A stretch of 64,000 nt of DNA from Pseudomonas chlororaphis. GTDB lineage: Bacteria; Pseudomonadota; Gammaproteobacteria; Pseudomonadales; Pseudomonadaceae. The translations under genes were made by a program, and so were the position numbers. Numbering within the stretch: the stretch's first letter is position 1; the number at the start of each line of letters is the position of its first letter. The notes beneath the pieces are model-generated. The model made no database searches. It was not told where the DNA came from and saw only the letters and a program-made list of their open reading frames with translations. This document shows, one piece after another, positions 56,496 through 64,000 of the stretch. The DNA is taken from contig CP011020.1 in assembly GCA_001023535.1 (NCBI GenBank), positions 894,596 to 958,595 of the forward strand. Direction: 5' to 3'.

Positions 56496-56584
56496 TCGTG
56501 AGCAAGCTCGCTCCCACAGTAATTCGAGTTGCATTGGATATCCGATTCACAGCAAAACCAGTGTGGGAGCGAGCTTGCTCGCGA
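56496..56584. repeat. REP pair, family A, between pqqB and pqqC
   Basis: TCGTGAGCAAGCTCGCTCCC with its final ACA at 56496-56518 and, inverted, TGTGGGAGCGAGCTTGCTCG from 56562 to 56584. It interrupts the pqq operon. Confidence 0.9.
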
Positions 56585-56655
56585 AGGCGTCCTCTCAGCC
56601 AGCACAAGCGTTGACTGACTCACCGCAAGCTCACCTCACATTGGTTCCGCCCTTC

Positions 56656-57567
56656 TTACAACTCAATACTCATTCCGTCGTAAGACACTTCAATCTTTCG
56701 GCGTACAAGCTCGGCCCGCTCGGGCGAGTCTTCATCGAGGATCGGGTTGGTGTTGTTGATATGGATAAGGATCTTGCGCTGATTGGGCAGTTGTTCCAGC
56801 ACCTCCAGCATCCCGCCGGGGCCGTTCTGGGCCAGGTGCCCCATCTCGCGGCCGGTGCGGGTGCCGACGCCACGGCGTTGCATCTCATCGTCGTCCCACA
56901 TTGTGCCGTCCACCAGCAGGCAGTCGCTGCCGGCCATGATCTCCAGCAGCGGCCCATCGACCTTGCCCAGGCCCGGAGCGTAGAACAGCTTGCCGCCGGT
57001 GCGCAGGTCTTCGACGATCAGGCCGATGTTATCGCCCGGGTGCGGGTCGAAGCGGTGCGGTGAATAGGGCGGCGCGGCGCTGCGCAGGGGCAGTGGCGTG
57101 AAACGCAGGTTCGGGCAGGCGGCGATGGTGAAGCTCTGGTCGAGCTCGATACGATTCCAGCTCAACCCGCCGTTCCAGTGGGTCAGCATGTTGAACAGCG
57201 GGAAACCGGTGCTCAGGTCCTCATGGACCATGTCGGTGCACCACACCTGGTGCGGGCAGCCTTCGCGCAGGCTGAGCAGGCCGGTGGTGTGGTCGATCTG
57301 GCTGTCCATCAGGATGATGGCGCCAATGCCGGTGTCCCGCAGGGCCCGGCCAGGCTGCATCGGGGCGAAGCTTTGGAGTTGCGCGCGAATGTCCGGGGAA
57401 GCGTTGCACAACACCCAACTCACGCCGTCATCGGAAATCGCGATGGACGACTGGGTGCGCGCCTGGGCCCGCAGGCTGCCGTTGCGAAAACCTGCGCAAT
57501 TGACGCAGTTGCAGTTCCACTGGGGGAAACCGCCGCCGGCGGCGGAACCTAGAATCTGGACAAACAT
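56656..57567 (-). CDS. pqqB: PQQ biosynthesis protein PqqB
   Basis: This 303-residue metallo-beta-lactamase-fold protein has zinc-site cysteines in QWNCNCVNC near the start, metal motif DSQIDHTTG (variant of HxHxDH) and a C-terminal HINNTNPIL. PqqB is thought to hydroxylate the cross-linked Glu-Tyr intermediate. ATG at 57565-57567 begins the conserved [17 protein letters not shown]. The terminator-like hairpin at 57589-57618 separates it from pqqA. Confidence 0.96.
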   Translation of the reverse strand: MFVQILGSAAGGGFPQWNCNCVNCAGFRNGSLRAQARTQSSIAISDDGVSWVLCNASPDIRAQLQSFAPMQPGRALRDTGIGAIILMDSQIDHTTGLLSLREGCPHQVWCTDMVHEDLSTGFPLFNMLTHWNGGLSWNRIELDQSFTIAACPNLRFTPLPLRSAAPPYSPHRFDPHPGDNIGLIVEDLRTGGKLFYAPGLGKVDGPLLEIMAGSDCLLVDGTMWDDDEMQRRGVGTRTGREMGHLAQNGPGGMLEVLEQLPNQRKILIHINNTNPILDEDSPERAELVRRKIEVSYDGMSIEL

Positions 57568-57588
57568 GGCCACTCCATCTGCAAACCA

Positions 57589-57618
57589 AAATAAAAACGC
57601 CCCGGTTGACCGAGGCGT
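57589..57618 (-). terminator. Attenuator-like terminator between pqqA and pqqB
   Basis: On the minus strand ACGCCTCGG-TCAA-CCGGGGCGT (9-bp stem, one G-T pair) is followed by TTTTATTTT, a full intrinsic terminator 30 nt after the pqqA stop and 22 nt before pqqB. Partial read-through would give much more pqqA than pqqBCDE mRNA. Confidence 0.88.
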
Positions 57619-57647
57619 TGTGCTGCGTGCTCAAGTGCCTGCAACGA

Positions 57648-57722
57648 TCAACGGCTGGCGAAGTACATGGTGACTTCGAAACCGATACGCAGGTCGATAT
57701 ATGCGGGTTTGGACCAGGACAT
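57648..57722 (-). CDS. pqqA: PQQ precursor peptide PqqA
   Basis: This 24-residue peptide, [20 protein letters not shown] and four more residues, has the invariant Glu16-x3-Tyr20 (EVTMY) whose side chains become the PQQ skeleton. AAAGGAG precedes its ATG (57720-57722). It lies between pqqF and pqqB in the order usual for fluorescent pseudomonads. It is too short for standard gene-length cut-offs, but its identity is certain. Confidence 0.98.
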   Translation of the reverse strand: MSWSKPAYIDLRIGFEVTMYFASR

Positions 57723-57878
57723 GGGAATACTCCTTTGGTTGGGGTGAGACGGTTGGGATCTATACATATAGTCCACCTCCGTTCGGAGATGTTCAGATGC
57801 TTAGGCGACTATGTTACTAAATTAAACAATTTCCAGGCCGCGATTCTCGGAGAAAGCTCTTTGCAGCGCCGGTAACGA

Positions 57879-60317
57879 TCAGTCCCAGCTTTGCCACGGC
57901 GAACCCCCGCCGGCCCCGTTGGCCAGGCAAAACCAGCTGCCTTCGGCATCGATCAGGCGCTGGGCGGCTGCCATCAACCGCGTCCGATCCACCTGTTGGA
58001 GAGCCTCAGGCAAGCGTTGGGGGTAATCCGACGGGTGGCCGGCCAGCCGGGCTTGCCAGAGCAGCTCGGCCGCTTGCGGAGCCGGCAGGACATCCCCCTG
58101 GAGCTGGGCAGCGAGGCTGCGTTGCGAGTTGCCCAGGGCCAGGTCCTCGGTCTGCTCGATCAAGTCCGGCAGGTCATTGAGGAACTGCTCGATATGCCCG
58201 ATCAGTGTCGTGGCGCACGCATGGGGTGACTGGACGCCGAACAGCAGGCCGGTGTGCCCGTCGAGCTGTTTCAAGCCACTGAACACGCCATAGCCCAGTT
58301 GCAGGTCGACCCGCAGGCGCTGATAAAACGGCGCCTGGCACAACTGCGCCAACAGCCGCCATTCGGCCTCGTCCGACCACGTCGAAGTGGGTGCCGGACA
58401 AAACAACAACACGGCGTGTTCGTCGCCATGGGTCTGCAGGTTTTTCCATAGGCGCCGCCCTGCGGGCCATTTCAGCGGATCGGAGTCCTGGCTGCCGATG
58501 CCCGGCACCCGGGCCAGCACCGGGCCCATTGCCCCTTGAGCCACCGTTGAAAGCCCCACGGCCAGTCCATCCCACTGGGCGCTTGCCCAGAGGTCCTCAT
58601 CGCGAGCCCCAATGGGCAATGGCGGTACCGATAAACGGCTGCAACACCCCGGCAGGGCCTTCAATAGGTGTCGAATCGGCATCGGCGGCGCTTCGTGTGC
58701 GGCGCGGGCCGTTGGCAGCGGCTCCCCCAGTTTCGCCAGCACATGTTCGAGCACCGACGGCATGGGCGCTTGCAGGCCCACCAGTTTCAACAGCCATTGG
58801 TGGCCGGACGGCTCGAAGGTGACGTCCACGCCGGCCTGGCGGGCATCCTCGTACAGGTCGTGCAGATGTCGGTCGAGCCTGGTCTGAAGGTCCGGCGGTG
58901 CCTGGGTGGTCAAGCGCCAGCGCAGGTACACCACGCCTTCGCGGTTGTGGTTCGCCAGCGCCGGGCTGAACGACATGGGCGAGCGCTCCCGGCGGCCCCG
59001 GGAGCGGTCCTGGGCGAAGGTGCGCAACCCGCGATGGGCGCTGGTCTGGCCGCGTATCAGGCCGGCGCGGGGCGCTTCGTCGGGTGTTTGCAGGAAGGGG
59101 TTGGGCTCGGGCAAATGCCATTCGCCGATCACATCAGTGGCCGGGTGCAATTGCCTGAGGATTTCCCTGAGCCTCGCGAGGTCGTGCTCCGTCAGGGGCA
59201 CATCGAGCCCTTCGCTGTCCCAGCGAGCGAGTTGCAACGCCGAACCGGTTTCCTGACGACGCTGCAAGCGGGCGCTGAACGCGCTGCGCAACGACGCCCA
59301 GTCATCCTGGGCGGCAAAGAAACCCAGCCAATCGTGGAGTAACGCCTGGATGTCGTTCGACGCTTGATCAGCGATGAGCTTGAGTTCGAGGTGCAACAGC
59401 GCTTGCCCGGCAAATTCATGCAACACGCTGGCCTTGAGGCTGTCCGCCAGGCCACGCTGACGCAACGCTGCCAGCAGGCCGCCCGGCTTGCTGGATTCCA
59501 GCCACGTGCAGAGAAACGCCAGGGCTTGGGGCGAGGCGTCAGGAAGTTGTTCGAAGGCAAACAGCAGGTCGAGGCTGTCATTGTCGAGCTGTTGATAGTG
59601 AGGCTGGGCCGTTGCCATCAACGGCGGCGGCAGTTGCCTGCGCACCGCTTCGCCCCTTGGCAGTTGCTCACCGAATTGTTCGGCCAGCGCCATCAGCGCC
59701 TCGACGCTCTGCGGGCCCACCAGGCTCAGGCGCATTTGGCCACTCTGGTAAAACCGTTGGTAGAAGCTGTGCAAGGCCGCTTGGAATTCGGCTTGAGAAA
59801 CCGCCAGGCTGTCGCGGTTGCCGGCATAAAAGCCGCGTAGCGGATGGGTCGCCGACAGCCCATTGTGCAGGGCAAGCTGTCGCTGGGCGGTCGCGTCTTG
59901 GGACCAGGCGACGAACTCAGCCTGGAGCACTTCTCGTTCGCGCAACTGATCGGCTTCATCCAGGCGCGGATGCGTAAGCATGTCCCCGAGCCGTTCAAGT
60001 CCGCCGCTGAAGGCCGCTGGGGGGACTTCGAAGAAGAAGTCGGTGGTGCGTTCGCTGGTGCGTGCGTTGACCTGACCGCCGTGCCGTTGCACGTAGGCCA
60101 TCAGGTTCTCGCCGACGGGGAAACGCTGGGTACCCAGGAAGAACAGATGTTCGAGCAGATGCGCCATTCCAGGCCAGGCCAGGGGCTCGTCATGGCTGCC
60201 GGCCGCCACCCGCAGCACGGCGGCGCTGCGCTTCAGGCCAGGGACGTGACGCACGGTCACCTGCAGGCCGTTGGCCAGGGTTTCAGGAGTCAGGCGAGGG
60301 GAATCGGGGGCCGGCAT
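57879..60317 (-). CDS. pqqF: M16-family zinc metallopeptidase PqqF
   Basis: This 812-residue protein has the inverted zinc motif His53-x2-Glu56-His57 (HLLEH) and the insulinase-type layout of an active N-terminal half and an inactive C-terminal half. It probably cuts the Glu-Tyr cross-linked peptide out of modified PqqA. It lies upstream of pqqA in the same direction with a 156-nt gap that should hold the main pqqA promoter. Length is close to other Pseudomonas PqqF proteins. Confidence 0.94.
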   Translation of the reverse strand: MPAPDSPRLTPETLANGLQVTVRHVPGLKRSAAVLRVAAGSHDEPLAWPGMAHLLEHLFFLGTQRFPVGENLMAYVQRHGGQVNARTSERTTDFFFEVPPAAFSGGLERLGDMLTHPRLDEADQLREREVLQAEFVAWSQDATAQRQLALHNGLSATHPLRGFYAGNRDSLAVSQAEFQAALHSFYQRFYQSGQMRLSLVGPQSVEALMALAEQFGEQLPRGEAVRRQLPPPLMATAQPHYQQLDNDSLDLLFAFEQLPDASPQALAFLCTWLESSKPGGLLAALRQRGLADSLKASVLHEFAGQALLHLELKLIADQASNDIQALLHDWLGFFAAQDDWASLRSAFSARLQRRQETGSALQLARWDSEGLDVPLTEHDLARLREILRQLHPATDVIGEWHLPEPNPFLQTPDEAPRAGLIRGQTSAHRGLRTFAQDRSRGRRERSPMSFSPALANHNREGVVYLRWRLTTQAPPDLQTRLDRHLHDLYEDARQAGVDVTFEPSGHQWLLKLVGLQAPMPSVLEHVLAKLGEPLPTARAAHEAPPMPIRHLLKALPGCCSRLSVPPLPIGARDEDLWASAQWDGLAVGLSTVAQGAMGPVLARVPGIGSQDSDPLKWPAGRRLWKNLQTHGDEHAVLLFCPAPTSTWSDEAEWRLLAQLCQAPFYQRLRVDLQLGYGVFSGLKQLDGHTGLLFGVQSPHACATTLIGHIEQFLNDLPDLIEQTEDLALGNSQRSLAAQLQGDVLPAPQAAELLWQARLAGHPSDYPQRLPEALQQVDRTRLMAAAQRLIDAEGSWFCLANGAGGGSPWQSWD

Positions 60318-60365
60318 GAGCGCTTCCAGGACAGAGATGCGCTCATGCTAGCGGATTAGACCGTG

Positions 60366-61160
60366 TCAGTGCTTGTGCAAGTCGCCGTAAAGCTCTGGGC
60401 GGCGATCGTGCAAGTAGTTGTAGGCTGTGCGAGCGTCGTCCATCACTTGCCGATCCAGTTCCCCCACGATCAAGGCCTCGTCCAACCCCGCCAACGCGGC
60501 CCGGCTGCCATCCGGCGCGGCAATGCTGCTTTGGCCGCAGTACTGCAGTTCACCCTCGTGGCCGCAGTAGTTGGCGTAGGCCACGAAACACTGGTTCTCG
60601 ATGGCCCGGGCGCGCACGGTGACATCGGCGATGAAGTCATAAGGCTGCATATTGGCGGTCGGCACCAGGATCAGTTCGGCACCGGCCAGGGCCAGGCGCC
60701 GGGCGTTCTCCGGGAACTCCAGGTCGTAGCAGATCAACATGCCGAGCTTCCAGCCATTGAGCTCCACGATCGGCAGCGCATTGTCCCCGGCGCTGAACAT
60801 CGCGTGATCGAGATCGCCGAACAAGTGGCTTTTGCGGTAGTTGGCCAGGCGTTCGCCCTGGGCGTCGATCAATTGCACCGCGTTGTAGATCTGCCCGTCT
60901 TCGCTGCGTTCGGGGTAGCCATAGACAATCGCCAGCCCGGCCGCCTTGGCAATGCGGCCGACCTGTTGCGCCCATTCGCCGTTATAGACCTCGGCCAATA
61001 CGTTCACCGCGTCGACGCCGATGTTGTAGCCGGTCAGGAACATCTCCGGCAGCACCAGCACATCGGCGCCCCTGGCTTCCAGCGCGATCTGGTGCAGGCG
61101 TTGCAGGTTAGCGGCCGGATCCAGTGGCAACGGTGGGCATTGATAGAGGGCTACGCGCAT
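60366..61160 (-). CDS. davA: 5-Aminopentanamidase (delta-aminovaleramidase)
   Basis: This 264-residue nitrilase-superfamily amidase has the catalytic triad Glu39 (LPEMF), Lys110 (YRKSHLFG) and Cys144 (LICYDLEFPE). It hydrolyses 5-aminopentanamide, the DavB product, to 5-aminovalerate in lysine catabolism. ATG at 61158-61160 follows GGAG by 6 nt; a TTG two codons upstream is less likely. It starts 12 nt after the davB stop, so they form one operon as in P. putida. Confidence 0.94.
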   Translation of the reverse strand: MRVALYQCPPLPLDPAANLQRLHQIALEARGADVLVLPEMFLTGYNIGVDAVNVLAEVYNGEWAQQVGRIAKAAGLAIVYGYPERSEDGQIYNAVQLIDAQGERLANYRKSHLFGDLDHAMFSAGDNALPIVELNGWKLGMLICYDLEFPENARRLALAGAELILVPTANMQPYDFIADVTVRARAIENQCFVAYANYCGHEGELQYCGQSSIAAPDGSRAALAGLDEALIVGELDRQVMDDARTAYNYLHDRRPELYGDLHKH

Positions 61161-61172
61161 CGACAACTCCTT

Positions 61173-62855
61173 TTATTCAGGCAGGGCGATCGGACCGATC
61201 TCATGGAACACATCGCCTGGCCCCGGGTTCTCGGCGTGGGTCTTTCCGCCGAAGTGCTTCATGATTCCCCACACGGCATTGAGCGAGGTCTGTACCGCGC
61301 CTTCAACCCAGGCGGGTGTCCATGAGACGTCATCGCCGGCGATAAAGATCCCGCGTTGTTCAGCCGGCATGTCGTCCTGCATGAAATGCGCGTACATGCG
61401 CTGGTTGTAGCGATAGTGGCCGGGCAGGGCGCCCTTGAAGGCACCGAGGAAATGCGGGTCGGCTTCCCAGGACACGGTGATCGGGTCGCCGATGATCCGC
61501 GCGGCGATGTCCACCTTGGGGTAGATTTTTTTCAGCGCGTCGAGGGCCAGCTTCACCCGTTTCTCCACCGGGTGCGGGAGCATTTTCAGCGCATCGCTCA
61601 TCCAGGAGTAGGACAGGCAAATCACCCCCGGCTTGTCGTCGCCGTTGTCGAACAGGTACGTGCCGCGGGTCAGGCGATCGGTCAGGGTCATGCTCATCAG
61701 GTCGCGGCCGGTTTCCGGGTCCTTGTCCTTCCAGAACGGCCGGTCGACCATCACGAACGTCTTCGACGATTGCATGTAGCGGGTGCGGTCCAGGGCCATC
61801 CACATCTTCTGCGAGAACAGCGCCTCTTCGCATTCGATCTGGGTGGTCAGCAGCCAGCTCTGGCAGGTGACCAGTACGGCGGCATATTCGCGGGTGTCGC
61901 CCCAGACGTCCGTCACGCTGAAGCGATCGTCGGCGGCCTGGGCGATGCGCTTCACGCCGCTGCGCGGAGCGCCCAGGTGCAACGAACTCAGGCTGGTGCC
62001 CTGGGGCCAGTGCGCGCAGCGTTCCGGCACGTGCTTCCAGATGCCGTAGGGCACTTGCTCGACGCCACCGACGACCAGGTGCTGGTGATCGTCGCAGTTG
62101 GTCATCACCACGCGGAAAATTTCCAGCATCGAGTTGGGGAAGTCCGAATCCCAGCCACCCGTGCCGAAACCGACCTGGCCGAACACCTCGCGGTGTTGGA
62201 AAGAGAGTTTGGCGAAGGCCTTGGAAGTGGCCACGAAGTCGTAGAACGTGCGGTCATCCCACAGGGGGACGAGGGTGTTCCACAGTGCCTTTAGGCGCGG
62301 CACGTCGCGGTCGCGGATCGCCTGCTGGATCTCGCCGAAGCGCGAGCGATCCTCCAGGGCGTCGGCCCAGGCGTCCGCCACTTCCTGAAACAAGGCCGGC
62401 AGGTCGGCCATTTTCTCGGCGTAGTAGGTCTGGCCCTCGAGGTCGATGACCGTGCTGCCCGAGGCTGGGGTCAACGGGTTGGGAAACGGCTTGGTTTCCA
62501 GGCCCAGCTTGTCGACGTAGTGGTAGAACGCCGTGGAAGACACCGGGAAACGCATGCCGCCCAACTCGGCGATCACCCCTTCGGCGCCATTGAATGGTTG
62601 GGAGCGCAGCCGCCCACCCATTTTCGACGCTTCATAGACCACGGGCTTGAGGCCCAGCTTCATCAATTCGTACGCCGCCACCAGCCCGGCGATCCCGGCC
62701 CCGACAATCGCCACCTCCGCACCCAGGTTCTCGGCAGGAATGCTGCCCAGCCCCGCCGGGTGCTCGATCCAGTCGTCAAAAGCGAAAGGGAAGTCCGGCC
62801 CGAAGATAGTGATGGGTTTCTTACCGTCTGCTGGATGGCGATTGTGCTTGTTCAT
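61173..62855 (-). CDS. davB: L-lysine 2-monooxygenase
   Basis: This 560-residue flavoprotein of the monoamine-oxidase superfamily has FAD-binding VAIVGAGIAGLVAAYELMKL (residues ~47-66) and a C-terminal FAD motif FIAGDDVSWTPAWVEGAVQT. Sequence and length closely match P. putida DavB, which converts lysine and O2 to 5-aminopentanamide, CO2 and water. The related tryptophan monooxygenase IaaM is the other possibility, but the adjacent davA and near-identical N-terminus favour DavB. Confidence 0.95.
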   Translation of the reverse strand: MNKHNRHPADGKKPITIFGPDFPFAFDDWIEHPAGLGSIPAENLGAEVAIVGAGIAGLVAAYELMKLGLKPVVYEASKMGGRLRSQPFNGAEGVIAELGGMRFPVSSTAFYHYVDKLGLETKPFPNPLTPASGSTVIDLEGQTYYAEKMADLPALFQEVADAWADALEDRSRFGEIQQAIRDRDVPRLKALWNTLVPLWDDRTFYDFVATSKAFAKLSFQHREVFGQVGFGTGGWDSDFPNSMLEIFRVVMTNCDDHQHLVVGGVEQVPYGIWKHVPERCAHWPQGTSLSSLHLGAPRSGVKRIAQAADDRFSVTDVWGDTREYAAVLVTCQSWLLTTQIECEEALFSQKMWMALDRTRYMQSSKTFVMVDRPFWKDKDPETGRDLMSMTLTDRLTRGTYLFDNGDDKPGVICLSYSWMSDALKMLPHPVEKRVKLALDALKKIYPKVDIAARIIGDPITVSWEADPHFLGAFKGALPGHYRYNQRMYAHFMQDDMPAEQRGIFIAGDDVSWTPAWVEGAVQTSLNAVWGIMKHFGGKTHAENPGPGDVFHEIGPIALPE

Positions 62856-62984
62856 GGCGGACCTTGATGGGCGACTCGACGCAAAGCTCGCGTCTGAGTA
62901 TAGGAAAGATGCCAGCCATTCTAGGGAGTGGGAGATACGTTAATAAGACACAATATGTCGTCATTTTTATGTGTGATGAGTCGA

Positions 62985-63000
62985 TTTGACGTATTTGACA
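62985..63000. promoter_or_regulatory. AT-rich control region with direct repeat upstream of davB
   Basis: ATTTGAC-GT-ATTTGAC is a direct repeat with a 9-bp period inside the AT-rich stretch 62930-63015, between davB and the Lrp-type gene (both leftward). An imperfect dyad GACACAATATGTC lies at 62948. These are plausible Lrp contact sites; binding is not shown. Confidence 0.4.
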
Positions 63001-63024
63001 GTCTTAATGACAAAAATCCTTCCC

Positions 63025-63046
63025 GTGGGAACGAGCCTGCTCACGA
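63025..63046. repeat. Single degenerate REP
   Basis: GTGGGAACGAGCCTGCTCAC with two more matching bases resembles family A with several mismatches; no inverted partner nearby. Confidence 0.6.
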
Positions 63047-63122
63047 AGGGCGTATGTCTGCGATGCAGGCACTGCCTGGTCTCACGCAATCACGAGCAGC
63101 CGCGCGCTCACAAGTGCGGGTT

Positions 63123-63584
63123 CTAGAGCGGCTGGCCCCGGTCGATCTTGCTGCTGAGGATGATCGAGGTGGTGGTCTTTTCCACGCCGTCCACGCTGCC
63201 GATCTGGTCCAGCAACTGATCCAGCTGTTCTGGCGAGTCGGTGCGCAGCCAGGCCACATAATCGAACTCGCCACTGACGGCACACAACTGCTGGACCTGG
63301 GCCATGGCGCTCAGGCGCCGTAGCACGTCCTTGCCGGAGCGCGGCTGGACCTTGATGCCGACGTAGGCCTGCAAGCCGCCATCAATCAGCCGCTGGCCGA
63401 GGCGCACGCCGTATCCGGTGATGACCTTGGTCTTTTCCAGGCGCGCCAGTCGTGAGGTCACGGTCGTCCGGGCGATGCCCAGTTGCCGGGCGAGCATGGC
63501 GACGCTTTCCCGGGCATTGATTTGCAGGGCCGCGATCAGTTGGCGGTCGATTTCGTCGAGGACGGGGGGACGGGTGTCAGCCAA
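63123..63584 (-). CDS. Lrp/AsnC-family transcriptional regulator
   Basis: This 153-residue protein has an N-terminal HTH (DEIDRQLIAALQINARESVA, MLARQLGIARTTVTSRLARL) and a C-terminal RAM domain (~70-145, YVGIKVQPRSGKDVLRRLSA) that binds amino acids. It probably controls davBA, given its position directly upstream. It starts with TTG (63582-63584) behind GGAG; no in-frame ATG or GTG precedes the HTH at a suitable place. Its own AT-rich downstream region overlaps the davB promoter. Confidence 0.9.
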   Translation of the reverse strand: MADTRPPVLDEIDRQLIAALQINARESVAMLARQLGIARTTVTSRLARLEKTKVITGYGVRLGQRLIDGGLQAYVGIKVQPRSGKDVLRRLSAMAQVQQLCAVSGEFDYVAWLRTDSPEQLDQLLDQIGSVDGVEKTTTSIILSSKIDRGQPL

Positions 63585-63619
63585 GGCGGGCTCCGGCGTG
63601 GGCGTTGTGGGCGAACATG

Positions 63620-64000
63620 TTACAGGTTCTCTGGCTGGAAATAGCCGATGGCCGGTAATGTCAGCGCGCGCCAGGCAGGTGCCAAGTGTGTTTGCGTGGC
63701 CCTGAGCCAGATACCGTCCTGGCAGACCAGCGGTTCAACCGGCAATTGCAGCAGCGCGGCCAGCGGCAAGGACCGCACGGAGCCCGGGTCATCATCGTCC
63801 TCGGCTGCCCAATCCCGTTCGAAACACCGGACTTGCACATGATCGTTGCCGAAGCGTTCGAACAGCGGACGGTTGCCCAGCCATTGCGGGTGCACCCGCA
63901 GCGTGTGTTCCTGGACATCGAGCAGCAGCAACTGCCAGCCTCGATAGTGGCCACAAAGCTCGGTTACATCTGTCGCCATGCGGGTCAGGGCGAGATAGCG
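63620..64000 (-). CDS. Hypothetical protein, possibly partial at window edge
   Basis: The frame runs open from the window edge to a stop at 63620. An ATG at 63979 would give 119 residues (MATDVTELCGHYRGWQLLLL), but upstream codons (RYLALTR) are also open and no ribosome site precedes that ATG, so the true start may lie outside. No domain was recognised; the sequence is rich in Trp and acidic residues (DWAAEDDDDPGS). It shares strand with the Lrp-type gene, 35 nt upstream of it. Confidence 0.6.
   Translation of the reverse strand, partial: RYLALTRMATDVTELCGHYRGWQLLLLDVQEHTLRVHPQWLGNRPLFERFGNDHVQVRCFERDWAAEDDDDPGSVRSLPLAALLQLPVEPLVCQDGIWLRATQTHLAPAWRALTLPAIGYFQPENL

Noticed and set aside
3618..56584. 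CRISPR-like interpretation of the recurrent ~22-bp repeats
   Set aside because: The repeats are palindromic, occur as single inverted pairs in scattered intergenic places and lack regular spacers or cas genes; they are REP/BIMEs.
61173..62855. Tryptophan 2-monooxygenase (IaaM) for indole-acetic acid synthesis
   Set aside because: The protein is related, but the near match to P. putida DavB, the adjacent davA-type amidase with the right triad and the pqqF-davA-davB gene order support lysine catabolism.

Overview
The window is chromosomal DNA of a fluorescent Pseudomonas, most likely from the P. fluorescens group. The support is the GC-rich coding, the creBCD, fiu, bioBFHCD, acyl-CoA dehydrogenase, pqq and davBA neighbourhoods familiar from P. 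aeruginosa and P. putida, an rsmX small RNA with a GacA site, and about a dozen REP/BIME hairpin pairs between genes. I see no rRNA, tRNA, CRISPR array, prophage or transposase.

Layout. 1-6.9 kb (+): a one-carbon operon, soxB(end)-soxD-soxA-soxG-purU-fdhA. It oxidises sarcosine and disposes of formyl-THF and formaldehyde, and the last three gene junctions each hold a REP pair. 7.0-8.3 kb (-): a cold-shock gene followed 24 nt later by an orphan RHS-core protein with an AT-rich tail. 8.7-11.0 kb: a small hypothetical, a secreted DUF2780-like protein and a lysophospholipid acyltransferase. 11.3-15.5 kb (+): a retropepsin-like protein and creB-creC-creD. 15.7-17.7 kb (-): a glutathione transferase and an MFS transporter whose promoter carries a GntR-type operator.

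17.9-26.6 kb (-): an iron-uptake region with fiuI-like sigma factor, fiuR-like anti-sigma, fiuA-like TonB receptor, PepSY protein and a 59-residue membrane protein. An acyltransferase/acyl-CoA-oxidase-like gene pair sits between the fiuI/fiuR genes and the receptor. I read it as an insertion, and both proteins lack residues that are normally essential. It is the best candidate for an undescribed system. 26.8-30.1 kb: exonuclease, DUF294/CBS/cNMP protein and a receiver-only response regulator. 30.2-39.4 kb: malate synthase G, a GcvR-like ACT protein, a compact intergenic cluster of DnaA boxes plus a perfect IHF consensus, rarD, srkA, phoX, a ModE-like regulator and comF.

39.5-44.1 kb (+): the biotin operon bioB, bioF-bioH-bioC-bioD, followed by a small PA0505-like protein. 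44.7-51.9 kb (+): three paralogous FadE-type acyl-CoA dehydrogenases, the first behind a PsrA box, with a membrane diguanylate cyclase between the first two. 52.0-52.4 kb: rsmX and a Pmp3-family membrane peptide. 52.5-60.3 kb (-): pqqF-A-B-C-D-E-H for pyrroloquinoline quinone, with a terminator-like hairpin between pqqA and pqqB. 60.4-63.6 kb (-): davA and davB (lysine to 5-aminovalerate) and an Lrp-family regulator. The window ends inside a gene of unknown function.
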